Below, piece by piece: positions 9,956 through 21,034 of a DNA stretch of 64,000 nucleotides. How positions within the stretch are numbered: the stretch's first letter is position 1; the number at the start of each line of letters is the position of its first letter. The notes under the pieces were generated by a model. The model was not told the DNA's origin. It did no database searches and saw only the letters and a list, made by a program, of their open reading frames with translations. Source of the DNA: Hippopus hippopus (Eukaryota; Mollusca; Bivalvia; Cardiida; Cardiidae); contig OX328109.1 of the NCBI GenBank assembly GCA_946811185.2, positions 3,038,001 to 3,102,000 on the forward strand, written 5' to 3'. Both the position numbers and the translations under genes were made by a program.

Positions 9956-10206
9956 ATGAACCATGCTCTGTAAAATGGGAGTTTATTGCATCTGCAATAT
10001 ATTTCAACCGATGTCAACCTGCACAGACTGCACAGGCTGACCTGGGCCAAAACTGTTTGCTATTGGTAAATATTCTGCCGCCTCATCACTTAATGGGTTG
10101 ATAGAAAAAAATGGATTTTATGGTTCTATAATTATATGATGACTTGCTTGGTATAATGCATCACGTAGATGCATTAACATCCCTTTTGTCAGAGTGTGGC
10201 TCATAT
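9956..10206. mobile_element. A-family fold-back MITE
   Basis: The left end is gaaccatgctctg with a pyrimidine change, and the right end is agagtgtggctca. The core hairpin is gtcaacctgcacagactgca with caggctgacct, imperfect. It includes the family segment ggttctataattatatgatg. Confidence 0.75.
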
Positions 10207-10359
10207 CTCTTGTGAAACAAGTTCTAACATCTTGCATTAATCATTCTCGAAGATTTCTTCCTAGAAACTTTAACCATTACTCGCAACATGAGGTGGGTGG
10301 TTCCCAAGATTGACCTGCTTATCAGGGTATTCAAACCTAGATTCTTTGATGTGAGAGCC

Positions 10360-10452
10360 CCGAAAAGCTCAAGTGGCAGAGCCCATGACTTGTAAAACTC
10401 AGGTCTTGGGTCACTTGAGGGTGTGGGTTCGAGCCCCACGGTTGGCCATCTA
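10360..10452 (+). repeat. tRNA-like sequence (SINE head or tRNA pseudogene)
   Basis: It has a perfect D-stem (gctc / gagc), an A-box-like aagctcaagtggcagagc, and a perfect T-arm (gtggg ttcgagc cccac). The middle is long, as in class II tRNAs. The acceptor arms pair over only about 3 bp and no clean anticodon stem forms, so it is not a functional tRNA. Confidence 0.6.
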
Positions 10453-10465
10453 AAATTACTGATGG

Positions 10466-10514
10466 TATCGATCAAGATCAGACTGCACAAAACGTGCAGT
10501 CTGATCATGGATCT
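10466..10514. repeat. D-family palindrome
   Basis: A stem of gatcagactgcac around a short loop (aaaac), with tagatct-like ends. It follows the tRNA-like sequence immediately. Confidence 0.75.
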
Positions 10515-10519
10515 ACATC

Positions 10520-11088
10520 ATCCGCTACCTGATTCTAAATTCTGAACAAAGTCAGATTCAAAATCAACGAAAATATACTTTTGGATCTCGAGAATTGTCG
10601 AATCCATTTATTTAGCAGCAAAATATTTAAACCGGGGTCCCGTGTGACGGTACTATACACCGAGCACGTTAAAGAACCAAGCGTAAATTGGTTTCGTCCT
10701 GTGTCTTGCACTATCCCCCGTAACAAAACTAACAGCCTCCAGGGGGCGTCACCCTTATGGACAAGCGGTTGCGACGATAAGTAAACGGAAAATCAATCAT
10801 TTCAGAGCTCTGGTCAATTTCTATCTAGAATAATTTTTTTTTTTAAAAATCATTATAATCCATGATACAATGTAGTACGATAACTAAGGGTGATAATTGG
10901 TAACATATCATTCACGAAGAAAACGAGTTATTTCCCTTAGATGCGTATAAGTTTGCCAATGAGTAAATACAGCCTAAACCATTAGCAAGCAGCCCAAGTT
11001 CTTTTACGAATCAAAATTTTATCATGTAATATGATAGAGGTCATCCAAGACAAAATTAGTTCACAGTAATTGAGCCATACTGTGTCCA
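10520..11088. other. Non-coding stretch
   Basis: Short opposed open frames at 10535-10784 overlap each other and match nothing I recognise. No repeat family or splice-flanked exon is evident. Confidence 0.4.
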
Positions 11089-11335
11089 AAGGGCGTTGTC
11101 TGCGCATGTCATATTCTTCGAAGATTCGACCTGTCTGCTATGACGCATCAGCCATCCCCGTATACCTGTAAAAAGTAGGGCTTATACCGAAGCTATTAGC
11201 CTATTACCCAAGCATGTAGGGGCTGTTTTAATAAATGGCCGATACATAGGTTACATGCTAGCCCATCATAGCTGAATGAATCGCACCAGGTATCGTTTTA
11301 TTGAGTAAACGTTTATTTCATTTTGAAATTCAAAG
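11089..11335 (-). repeat. H-family repeat, left part (interrupted)
   Basis: Contains gcgcatgtcatattcttcga and accaggtatcgttttattga, shared with 14808-15378 and 19855-21030. It continues at 12445-12545 after the insertion at 11336-12444. Confidence 0.75.
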
Positions 11336-12444
11336 CACAGGAATTTGACATTCTATAATGAAAAAATATAATTAAATAAGAAAAAAATATTCCCCTGTAT
11401 ATAAAGAAACACAAGGGATGCAACGCCTCGATTACCGGCGACAATACAAAAATGCCCAACCCACCCAAAAGCACCAACGAAACGAAGAGTGATCACAATT
11501 TCCTTTACCTTAGTAACAGATAACACCAAAATGTACCTATGACATCCAGCGATCCTTAAGTAGACACCTTTTCAACGGAGATATCCGTCATTTTTTACTA
11601 CTTTTTTGACAATTACAAGCCATCGAGGAAGCCATTCGCTGACGTCACTACATTATGCCCGCAGTAAATGTTGTGGCTGAGGGGTATGTGTATTCTCCGG
11701 CCCCACTCGAAAAATGAGCCAGAATATTCCAAGCCCCTACGGCCCCCGTGATAGAGTAGAAAAGACTTTGAGGAAAAGCATAAAATGCTGGTAACCACCA
11801 GTTTTTCTTTTCCCACTATGTTTTCTAAAGGCTTCATCCTCATGGTCGTGAAAACCATGGATTGTTTGTTAATTTGTTGATATTTTCATTTCCGTGCTTC
11901 ACGAAAAATTATCAGTCGAATAAGGCTAATGTCAAAAGAGTTACGTCCCCTGATGGGTTTTTCCCTATTCATACAAGTGAAATATCCTTCTTTAAAAAAA
12001 GAATACCGACAAACATTTTTGCTAGTTAACTCAAGAAAAATATGTAGTATCATGCGATGCACATAAATATATTTTAAAACGAAAATAAATATGAAAACGA
12101 AAGTAATATTATCTGCGGGCCTTAAAAAATAGTGACGTCAGCGAATGGCTTCCTCCATGGCTTGTAATTGTCAAAAAAGCTGTAAAAAATGACGGATATC
12201 TCCGGTGAAAAGGTGTCTACTTAAGGATCGCTGGATGTCATAGGTACATTTTGGTGTTATCTGTTACTAGGGTAAAGGAAATTGTGATCACTCTTCGTTT
12301 CGTTGGTGCTTTTGGGTGGGTTGGGCATTTTTGTGTTGTCGCCGGTAATCGGGGCGTTGCATTCCTTGTGTTTCTTTATATACAGGGGAATATTTTTTTC
12401 TTATTTAATCATATTTTTTCATTATAGAATGTCAAATTCCTATG
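11336..12444. mobile_element. Non-autonomous DNA transposon with ~315-bp terminal inverted repeats
   Basis: The arms 11336-11650 and 12130-12444 are inverted copies that I estimate at about 97% identical over 315 bp. The left tip is cacaggaatttgacattcta. A 7-bp duplication ttcaaag flanks it (11329-11335 and 12445-12451), and the uninterrupted site is visible in the H copy near 20440. The ~480-bp centre has no transposase and holds a B copy (11745-11872). I could not assign the superfamily; 7 bp is not the standard length for hAT (8) or Mutator (9). Confidence 0.9.
11745..11872. repeat. B-family copy inside the long-TIR element
   Basis: The core is cataaaatgctggtaaccacc, followed by cttttcccactatgttttct. 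Confidence 0.65.
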
Positions 12445-12545
12445 TTCAAAGTAACGGTTGTTGTTTTGAAAAGTAGTCCGGTTCAGTACCCAGAATGCCC
12501 AAATTAGATAGATGTGTATTTGTAGAATGCCATCTAGCGGGAGAT
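12445..12545 (-). repeat. H-family repeat, right part (cap)
   Basis: The segment caaagtaacggttgttgttt to gccatctagcgggagataat is the H cap in reverse orientation. Confidence 0.75.
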
Positions 12546-12549
12546 AATG

Positions 12550-12768
12550 GTCCAAAGGGGGTTTAATGCACCTGCGTAATGCATTGTATCAAGCAACTCG
12601 CCATATAATTATGGATCCATAAAATCCGTTTTGTCCAACATAAATCATAAGGTAGACTGGTCTCTTGACATGCGAAGTACTGACCAATAGCAAAAAATGT
12701 CGGTCCAGGTGAGCCTGCGCATATTGCGCAGGCTGACCTGAAACGACATTTTTTACAGATGCATTATA
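12550..12768. mobile_element. A-family fold-back MITE
   Basis: The hairpin gagcctgcgc / gcgcaggctgacc lies around 12712-12740 with loop atatt. The ends are reduced to ccaaagggggtttaatgcac and ttttttacagatgcattata. Confidence 0.7.
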
Positions 12769-12769
12769 G

Positions 12770-13150
12770 ATATATCTATACTCGTTTTCAGGCAGTTTTC
12801 AGCCAGTTTTTAAACCATTTCATTCTCATTTTATGCAACTATAATTATTCTTGTATCTTCATGCCAAACGTTGCCCCTTATGCCTACAAGATTGCACAGA
12901 TTACGACGGAAAGAAAATGCATTTTATGTTTTAAAGGCCTTCAGAATAATCGCTGTTGTCGTTTCCGGTTTTAAATGAGGACAAATACCTTGAGTTTTTT
13001 TATCCCTTACACCATGTACATATTGGTAGTTTATCTATGTTTACCCAGCTGAGCATTCTACAGAATTTCGAATTTTAACACTGTTCCCTCTCTGGCTGTA
13101 AGGATGTACCTTTAAAGCCCCTTCTTATAGAGTACGTCTCAAATACTTTT
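12770..13150. other. Non-coding stretch
   Basis: No gene or known repeat seen. The 71-codon frame from 12759 starts inside the A repeat and has no recognisable motif. Confidence 0.4.
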
Positions 13151-13153
13151 CAT

Positions 13154-13350
13154 AAACCCTTTACCAGACGGCAAAATTTAAGGCTTGTTGCACATGACAA
13201 ATTAAATCTGACCTACAACGTAAAATTCGTCATTTAAATAGTAGAAAAAGTGGTTACCAGCCTTTTCTCCTTTTCCCACAATGTTTTCAAAACAGCTTCT
13301 GACTCAGGGTCGCTAACAGTTGGGATTTTATGGTAAAGGATTTAAACACA
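13154..13350. repeat. B-family fold-back copy
   Basis: Arms are aaccctttaccagacggcaa and gggattttatggtaaaggat. The returning core is agccttttctccttttccca. Confidence 0.65.
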
Positions 13351-13640
13351 AGTGAACATCAATGGTAATGTTTTCACGAGTGGCGCAATCACGAGTGAAA
13401 ATATAACCGTACGTATGATGTTCACGAGATGAAATAAATTTCAATCTTTCACTGGAAAAAACAAATTTTCTATTTATTTAATGCTTCTGACCTTTTTTTT
13501 TGGGGGGGGGGGTTCTTAAAAATCCAGTACAACTGTTTTCGGTAATTACCCGTTGCATATCCCCCACATTAGACCGCATTACAATGAAAATGTTTTAACT
13601 AGTTCACAAACAAAACAGTTCTATAGTTGGCATAGATCAG
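13350..13640. repeat. F-family fold-back fragment
   Basis: Contains ttttcacgagtggcgcaatc and gttcacgagatgaaataaat, then a G run (13499-13512) and accagtacaactgttttcgg-like sequence shared with 26500-27030. It is the most diverged F copy in the window. Confidence 0.65.
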
Positions 13641-13644
13641 AATT

Positions 13645-14805
13645 ATAACCTGTGTTTTAATAAATTTGAGAGAATATCACATTCAATGCATTATAAAAAA
13701 TCAAATTAACATTTTTCAATCTTTAATCTTTCGATCGCCTAACAGGCCTGTATCCTTCAGCGTTAGTGTCATCAGCATCAGCCATTTATTTACATGCGAA
13801 GTGATACATCAAATCAACAAACTCATATACCTGAATTTAATAGGATTAACAAATATTTTGAAAAGGTTGGACATTTTTATAGGTAACTCGGTTTAAGTTT
13901 ACTGTCTGAAATAGATCTGCTGCGTTTGAAAGGGTGAAGTTATAAACAAGTGCAAGAATCTAAGTAGTTCCGTACCACTGAGTTGTTAAATCGGTAAATT
14001 TCGCTGGTAGAAACTGTGGATCAACCCATAATCCACCATTATTTCCCGATAAATTACCCAAAAGCATGAAATAACTGGGCCTCTTGAATGAACAACGTTT
14101 TTCCGTAGCAAGTATTTATTTAATAATAATAATGATAATACCAATAATAACGATAATAATGTATACCAATAATAACGATAATAATGTATATCTCTGAAGT
14201 TAAGACTTTGAAGTGTCTTGCTTAGGCACAAGCTCTTATCTTTCTCAAAACGGATGCTATTTACGAAGTAAGCTAGCGGTATATCCTATTTTGTGATTTC
14301 CAAGTTAATGTCTACTCCAGTGCTTTCGAGTCATAATTGTGAAAAATTATTGTTTCTTTTCAACCATTTTAGCCAAGGAAGCATTTTTGTCTGCCCCAAC
14401 CCCGGAATCAAAATTCCTTCTGTGATATGTGCTGATCTTTTCTTTGATACCAAGTTTTTGAAAGAGACCGATTATGTCTCTTGTTTTACCTTGAGCTGCC
14501 GATCACAAAGTAATTGTAAAAGGGCGATACATCATAAACGGTTAAGATGTACTTGGAGCAGTCCGAACATTCATTTTTTTTCTGTTTACTTTAAAATTGT
14601 GAGAAACAGAGGTCCAGACGTGAAACATCCATGGATGATAGAAGATTTGTAGTAGAATCCATATTACGCATGTCCGGGTAGCGTATAAAAAGAGGCAAAC
14701 CTCGCCCCTCCCCCGTCCTAGATATTTTAGATTTCGTAAATCATAGTATTGTAAAAAAAAAAGGAAGTACACTAACCCTTTCATAACAAAAGGCATTATC
14801 TTCCG
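13645..14805. other. Non-coding stretch with trinucleotide repeats
   Basis: At 14120-14192 there are imperfect (aat)n repeats with a locally duplicated block ataccaataataacgataat. The 119-codon frame 14293-14652 has no motif I recognise and no supporting splice context. Confidence 0.4.
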
Positions 14806-14807
14806 CT

Positions 14808-15378
14808 ACGTGGCATTTTTCAAATACAGAGCTATCTGATTTGGGCATTCTAGGCATAGAACCGTACTACTTTTCAAAACGACAACCTTTACTTCAAATT
14901 TCAATTTAAACTTTTACTCAATAAAACGCTACCTGGTATGATTCATTCAGCTATGTTCAGCTAGCATGTAACCGACGCACCAGTCATTTATAAAACCAGC
15001 CCCTACAGGCTTGGGTAATAGCTTCGGTATAAGCCCAGACACTTCTTGTTAAGTCTGTGGAAAAAAACCCTGCATGGACCCTGGTTTCCCTGAAGTCTAT
15101 ATTTAGAAACTGTATTCAAAGATGTGCAGTAAAACAATAGTGTTTGTAAAAAACTGTTTTTCGCATTTGAAATAATTAAATTTTTAAAAAATTTGGAGCG
15201 AAAAACAGGCAAGAATTTTCCACAGATGTATTTTTATTGCCATTTTCTACATTGCTACTTTATAAGCGGCAAGTTTTAGTTTACACATCGCGTATTAATA
15301 TTTACCATGTATAGGGTGGTGATGCGTCATAGCAGACTAGGCGAATCTTCGAAGAATATGACATGCGAAGAGAACGTA
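14808..15378 (+). repeat. H-family repeat (near full length)
   Basis: About 570 bp. It starts at the cap gtggcatttttcaaatacag, continues with ctacctggtatgattcattc and agcttcggtataagcccaga, and ends cttcgaagaatatgacatgc. It has no coding capacity. Confidence 0.8.
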
Positions 15379-15379
15379 A

Positions 15380-16280
15380 CAAAAAGTAAATATACGTACG
15401 TCCTTCAAAAATGCCATCGAAAATGTGCGATAACTTCGTAAATATCCGAAATATCTTGGTACGTCATATTTGTCCTCCATAGTATTTTTACATCACTAAT
15501 CTCATGAACCATATCATTTTCCTTTATTTTGTCGAGGTGCTTGAGGCAAAGGTTACGGGTCCACAAATTTTGCCTATGCGCCTCTTGCGCCTTCCTCACA
15601 GGGTTATAGCTGTGATTGCAAGACAGGGTGGCCATATGCAGTACTGAAAGATGTTGGGGTTAGCGTTTTAAATGTCTGTTTTGCCGTAAAATGATGAATG
15701 AAGTTGAGGTAATCGATAGTGAGAGTAAAAATATGCCATAGTATATTTCAAGATCAAAATGTGGTGCATTCCACTTTTTGTTCATTGAATATGGCGGTAC
15801 ATAGGTTGATGAAGCGTTTTTATGGACGTCAGCATATGTATATATATTCCAGTTCGATACCGCTAATATCCATTTACTGATCACATTAGGAAATACCATG
15901 GAAATATTCTGTAAATTGCAAACTTTATTATCAATTTGATGATTTGGCGTTTTTAACACTTTCTAGAGTTCACGTTTAGATGACTCTTTCATACTTTTTC
16001 AGTTTATAATCAGTTGGATGAACTCGTGGCTAGATGAGACCTACAACACGCACGAAAATTACGAGGATGAAAAAAGGTTGCAGTGGGATAAGTAAAGAGT
16101 AGCTGATTTGCGTAGGTCACCTACTTAATCTACATGTAAACATACCTTATCGACGACATATTTGTTCATGAATGGAAGAAGACATCGTTCGAATTGGAGT
16201 GGTAGAGGTTTGTAGTTGAAGTCAACATTCTCATATTTAACATAATTACGATTTCATACAGGAAGAATTTTCTATGAGAC
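15380..16280. other. Non-coding or unassigned stretch
   Basis: Two short minus-strand frames (15405-15635, 76 codons; 15660-15959, 99 codons) are present, but neither has a recognisable domain. I see no repeat here. Confidence 0.3.
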
Positions 16281-16430
16281 GGTATTTGTGGACTATGGGT
16301 TTTTTGTTTACTTGTGGACTATGGTTTTTTTTTTTTTTTTTTTTTAATTATGGACTATGGATTTTTTGTTAACTTGTGGACAATGGGTTTTTTGTTTACT
16401 TGTGGACTATGAGTTTTTTGTTTACAAATG
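16281..16430 (+). repeat. Short tandem array, ~26-30 bp unit
   Basis: About four to five copies of acttgtggactatgggtttt plus ttgttt, with one unit expanded by a T tract (16327-16346). Confidence 0.8.
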
Positions 16431-16683
16431 GATCTGGTTACTCTCGATGGCAATGGTCTAGCGATATCGCCTGTCTAAAAAGCATACAATTATGCAGGTA
16501 AGGGGTAGGAAGGCGAGTCAATGTGTCTTCATGACAATGCTTCTGTGCACAATTCAAGGATAGCAGAATTTCGGAAATGCAAGTTTGAACAACTTACCCA
16601 TCTTTCAGTGCAGATCTCGCTCCAAGTCATTATTACCTATTAAGAAATCTGAAATCGCATTTGCAGGGAACCAGATCTCCTAA

Positions 16684-16978
16684 TGATAATCAGGTTTGGT
16701 TTGGTTTTTGGTTTGTATAGGAGTTTAACGCCATTTTAACAGCTTAGGTCATATCATGGCGGCCAGTGACGCACCCATGTGTTTCCTGGCTTTCTCACAC
16801 TAGTCCTGACACAACTTTCTTCCCAAAGCCACTGACTGCTTTTCTCAAATGCATCAGAGGTGAGAGGCGAAAAATCGCCAGAAAGAAAGTCCGCCGCGAC
16901 CGGGTATCGAACCAGCAACCTCCAGGTCACGAGTCAGATACGCTAACCACTGAGCTACCCGGCCGGGCTGATAATTAG
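16684..16978 (-). mobile_element. SINE (type 2) with ~10-bp target duplication
   Basis: The body is 16694-16968. The minus strand begins gcccggccgggtagctcagt, with A-box tagctcagtggttagcgt and B-box ggttcgatacc, and ends ggcgttaaactcctatacaa with a (ccaaa)-rich tail. The flanks tgataatcag and tgataattag differ by one base. It is the best reference copy for type 2. Confidence 0.9.
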
Positions 16979-16979
16979 A

Positions 16980-17735
16980 TAAAGGCTGTCAAAGAGGCGT
17001 AGCTTATGGACCGAACCGAAGACAATTCTTTCAAAGGGAAAGACAGTCTGAAAGAAAAGTGGGTTGAGTGATTGAAGGTAAATGGGGACCATGCTGAAAA
17101 AAAAAATGCAAAGTTTAGTCAAGTGCATTAACACCATGTTACACATACCCTAGTGTACTGCATAAACACCACGTTATAAGAAATATTTGACCTTCCGTTG
17201 TAAGTATGTGAATACAGAATCTAACAGATATACCTTACCTGTCTAGTTGAGGGCTGACAGAAGAAATTTAATCTTAAATATAACAGTGCCCTACAGATGG
17301 CGCTTTATGATTTATCATGTTCTCTTTTTGTCACAATGTTTTCACAAAATCTTTGCATGTAAGATAATATTATATAGGTTTCCTGTTAAAAAAAAAAAAA
17401 GGCTGTAAAGTGTCGACATCAAAAGCCCACATCTGTTTTTCTTTTATTCATTTATTTCATATGGTAGACCCTCACTTTTGCCTTAAAATTAATGTCACAC
17501 GATACATGATGGACGTAATTTCTACCGAACCTTTACATATTTTAATAACGAAAAGTGGCGTGTGCAGATGGAGATTTGATTCGAAAGTATGCCTTGCTGA
17601 GCCACGATTGGTTTACCTTTGCCGGGAATTGCATTGGTTCTAGATGTGGTAAATATGTCATAGGTTATAATATCTACCAGTTGTGTTAAAAACCTCGACA
17701 ACTTTCGAATAAAATTTTGAAGATTTTGTAAAAGT
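16980..17735. other. Non-coding stretch
   Basis: A weak B-like fragment (gtcacaatgttttcacaaaa near 17330) is the only repeat match. No exon is recognisable. Confidence 0.35.
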
Positions 17736-18159
17736 TCCATGGCAACTCGAAGAAACCGTTGCGCTTTGCTGATTGAGTTGGCCGCCAGAAAAAAAGCGGA
17801 AACGCTTTACGTTTACAATATGTCAGGAAGAATTTTGAAAGGGCATACGAGGTTCCAAGTTCAGAAATAGAGTACATGTATCTGCTTACAGAACTACGAG
17901 AGTGTTCTTTGTCAATTGACAGACGTTCAGGGACATCCGGGAGAGAACAAAAGGGTTTATTAATGTTGATGTAAAGCATCCTGGGCCAAACAAGGTACCT
18001 GAAAATCACGACGAAAGCCAGATAATGTATCATTTACTGTACATGGTAAATATTGGACAAGAGTAATGCCACAGACGTTTTAGATCAATAGAACCAAGGC
18101 TGCTCTATAAGACACAAACTGATTTATAATTAGCCTGGGAATATTATATAAGAATCAAT

Positions 18160-19085
18160 AACCTTTCCTTTTAGCCTTTTTAAATATAACATAGACAAAA
18201 CTGATTTATATACAATAGACGAAACTGATTTCTCGACTAAGCATACGTCTTCCGAGATTATCATTGGAAAATACTGTTGCACGAAGTATTACCTCCTGAA
18301 GATCCAGCAATGTAACTATCTTCAGTGGTAACGCTTTAGGAAACAGCATTCCGCCATACAACTTTTCGTTGAAAAAAAGAAAGTTAAATATCGAGCTTTA
18401 ATAAGAAGCACCAGCAGGTTCCAATGGTGAAAGTACTGACAGTGGGTGGTCGAACACGTCAGTATTTTACAGTTATTTGACTTAGTTTTAAAAATTTATG
18501 AAATTAACAAAAAAGGAGGACAGAAGGTGCTGATTCAATGAGAAATGAGATAGTTACAAGTTCAACATCAAGATAACACTAAGACGTTTTGCTGGAAAAA
18601 AAAAATGTCGCCCAATCTGCATTACCTCCTCAGATCAGCCATATCACACAGCCTCTGGACATAAAATCTTTTGGACCATTCAAGTCTTTGTACAACAATG
18701 AATGTCATGTCTATATGAGAGAAAAAAAACCTGGTTCCGTATTCAGCAACCTTTCTTAAGTTCCTTCATTGTCTTATGCAGAAGAATTTTTCTAAATTTG
18801 AAAATAACATAACTTCTGATAGGCTAACCCAAGTATTTAGAAAATCAAAAACTGTGTTACTTTCTAAATCTAGAATTAGACTACGAATTCTCAGACGAAT
18901 TGTGGGTGAATACTAACCATGGTCTTCATATATCGATGTACAATATTGCTAAGCTTAGTGTAAAACCTCTTTATCAAGAATTTATGTCCACAACGCCGTG
19001 TGTTGGATTTTAAAAAAATCTGGGATGTATCCTTTAAACAGCAAGGTTATTTTCTCTGATCAAGTCGCATACGCAAAAACATAAA
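18160..19085 (+). pseudogene. Pogo/Tigger-like (DDE_1) transposase relic
   Basis: Fragments in several frames match the pogo order. LIYTIDETDFSTKH (Asp codon 18218-18220) corresponds to the first catalytic Asp. LPPQISHITQPLDIKSFGPF (18622-18681) is the third catalytic region, with its Asp at 18658-18660. KKSGMYPLNSK (about 19012-19044) matches the conserved C-terminal block. The second catalytic region is lost. Stops and frameshifts are frequent, and a C-family element interrupts it at 18733-18920. It may start further left (17740), but I cannot align that part. Confidence 0.8.
18733..18920. mobile_element. C-family fold-back MITE inside the pogo relic
   Basis: Left tctggttccgtattcagcaa-like end and right tgtgggtgaatactaaccat end, with decayed central arms. 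Confidence 0.65.
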
Positions 19086-19089
19086 CAGA

Positions 19090-19850
19090 AACGAAAAACG
19101 AAAGTTTCGCTTCAAATGACAGTGCTCAATCTGCAGCAGTTCGAAAATATTTTAATGTTTTAGCTCTCGAAAATTAAGAAAACAGTACTGGAAAATTTTA
19201 CACAGCGCACAATAACAAATGTGGTAAAACCAAAACTCAACTTTGTACACCCGTTTATTGTTAGTAATTTGAGTAAAAAAAATGATGTGGCTGCCCTCAC
19301 AGGCATTGAAAATAAAAACTGGATAAGGTTAAAATGGCGATATCACGAGAAAATCAGACGTAAATAATGAGTCTTATCAAAGTGAAACTGTCAAGGTACT
19401 TAAAGCAGGTACATCTGGTTACAGAAGATAATCCAATCAATTTATCAACTTCTGACTCGGAGTCAGCTAGTGATTATGTCAGTTACTGAAAGTATTTTGT
19501 AATGTGTCTGCAAAAGGTGTCTGAGAGCTTGTGAAATTATTTGCTTTGTTACAATTGGGAAATGCAACTCTTTCTGCCGTTGGACGCATAAAATTTAGCG
19601 CAGACACTCGGGTTGTATGGAGAAATTGCACTTTCCGCTGTCTCTATTGCTCAGAATAGTGAGAACAGTGAAAGATATTTTACGAGATCTCGTAGATTCC
19701 TGTTTAAAGCATCGCTTGTTTGAGAATACTTCCAGATTAAATATTTTTTATATAGATAAACCTACCAATGTGAAAGATCTAAGGATGACAACGTCTGTCA
19801 TCATGATAGGTTGTATTGATCTTTGACCATCCAGTTTAATCTGTTAATAT
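19090..19850. other. Non-coding stretch downstream of the pogo relic
   Basis: Part of it may be the remaining 3' region of the pogo element. No terminal inverted repeat could be identified. Confidence 0.3.
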
Positions 19851-19854
19851 GTAT

Positions 19855-20540
19855 CTTCCTCTAGATGGCATTTTTCAAACACATACCTATCTGATTTGGG
19901 CATTCTGGGTACAGAACAGGACTACTTTTCAAAACGACAGCCGTTACCGTTGTCTGCGCATGTCATATTCTTCGAATATTTGACCTGTCTGCTAAGACAC
20001 ATCACTATCCTGTACAGGATAAATATTACTAGGCGGTGAGTAAAAAAAAATACCCTGCCACTAAAAAAGTAGCAAGCGAAAAATGGCTATTAACAATATA
20101 CATGTGGTGAAATCAAGCCTATTTATCGCTCAAAATTCCCTAGAAATATGATTATTTCACAAGGAAAAAACTAATTTAAAAAAACATTGATACTGCAAAT
20201 TTTTGCATACAGTTTCTATATATAGACATGGGGAAAACCCGGACTTGTGTAACAGGCTATGACAACAAAAATAACGTCCCCAACATGCTGGGCTCATACC
20301 GGGGCTGTTTCTCAAGCTTATAGAGGCTGTGTTTATAAACGACTGGTGCCTAGGTTTCATGCTAGGTAATCATGGCTAGATGAATCGTACCAGGTAGCGT
20401 TTTACTGAGTAATCGTTTATTTTATTTTTAAATTCAAAGTAACGGTTGCCGTTTTGAAAAGAAGTCCGGTTCTGTACCCAGAATGCCCAAATCATATAGG
20501 TTTTTATTTGAAAAATGCCACCTAGGCGGAAGATAATGCA
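19855..20540 (-). repeat. H-family repeat with an extra inverted cap
   Basis: A forward cap (19862-19949, ggcatttttcaaacacatac) is followed by a reverse-oriented copy ending in the inverted cap (20440-20540). The two caps form about 95-bp inverted ends. The centre carries cgcatgtcatattcttcgaa. Confidence 0.75.
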
Positions 20541-21030
20541 ACTGTTACTTAAAATTCCAAAATGAAATAAACATTTACCCAGTAAAACACTACCTGGTAC
20601 GATGCATTCAGCTATGGTTAGATAGCATGTAACCTATGTACAAGTCATTTATTAAAAGCCTTGGGAAATAGTTTCGGTATAAGCCCAGACATTTCTTGTT
20701 GATAATTCTGAGCAAAAACTCTGCACAAATCCTGGTTGCCCTAAAGTCTATATTTAGAAACCGTATTCAAGAGTGAGCGGTAAAACAATAGTATTTGTAA
20801 AAACTAATTTTTCCTGTTTGAAAAAGTGAAATTTTGTAAAAATCTGAAGCAAAACACAGGCTAGATTTTTCAACAGATGTATTGTTATAGCCATTTTCTT
20901 CATTGCTACTTTTTTAGCGGCGAGTTTTACTTTACACACCGCGTATTAATATTTATCCCGTACGGGATAGTGATGCACCATAGCAGACAGATCAAATCTT
21001 CGAAGAATATGACATGCGCAGACAACGTTA
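20541..21030 (+). repeat. H-family repeat, head-to-head with the previous copy
   Basis: It runs ctacctggtacgatgcattc to tcttcgaagaatatgacatg in forward orientation, so it shares a cap with the copy at 19855-20540. Confidence 0.75.
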
Positions 21031-21034
21031 TATA

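Noticed and set aside
10360..10452. Functional tRNA gene
   Set aside because: D and T arms are good, but the acceptor arms do not pair and no anticodon stem forms.
14293..14652. 119-codon plus-strand frame
   Set aside because: No motif, ordinary AT-rich context, and an overlapping frame on the opposite strand.
15405..15959. Two minus-strand frames (76 and 99 codons) next to an H repeat
   Set aside because: No recognisable domain, no convincing splice context linking them. Kept only as unassigned sequence; RNA data could change this.
17686..18033. 115-codon minus-strand frame
   Set aside because: It overlaps the region next to a plus-strand pogo relic and has no motif.
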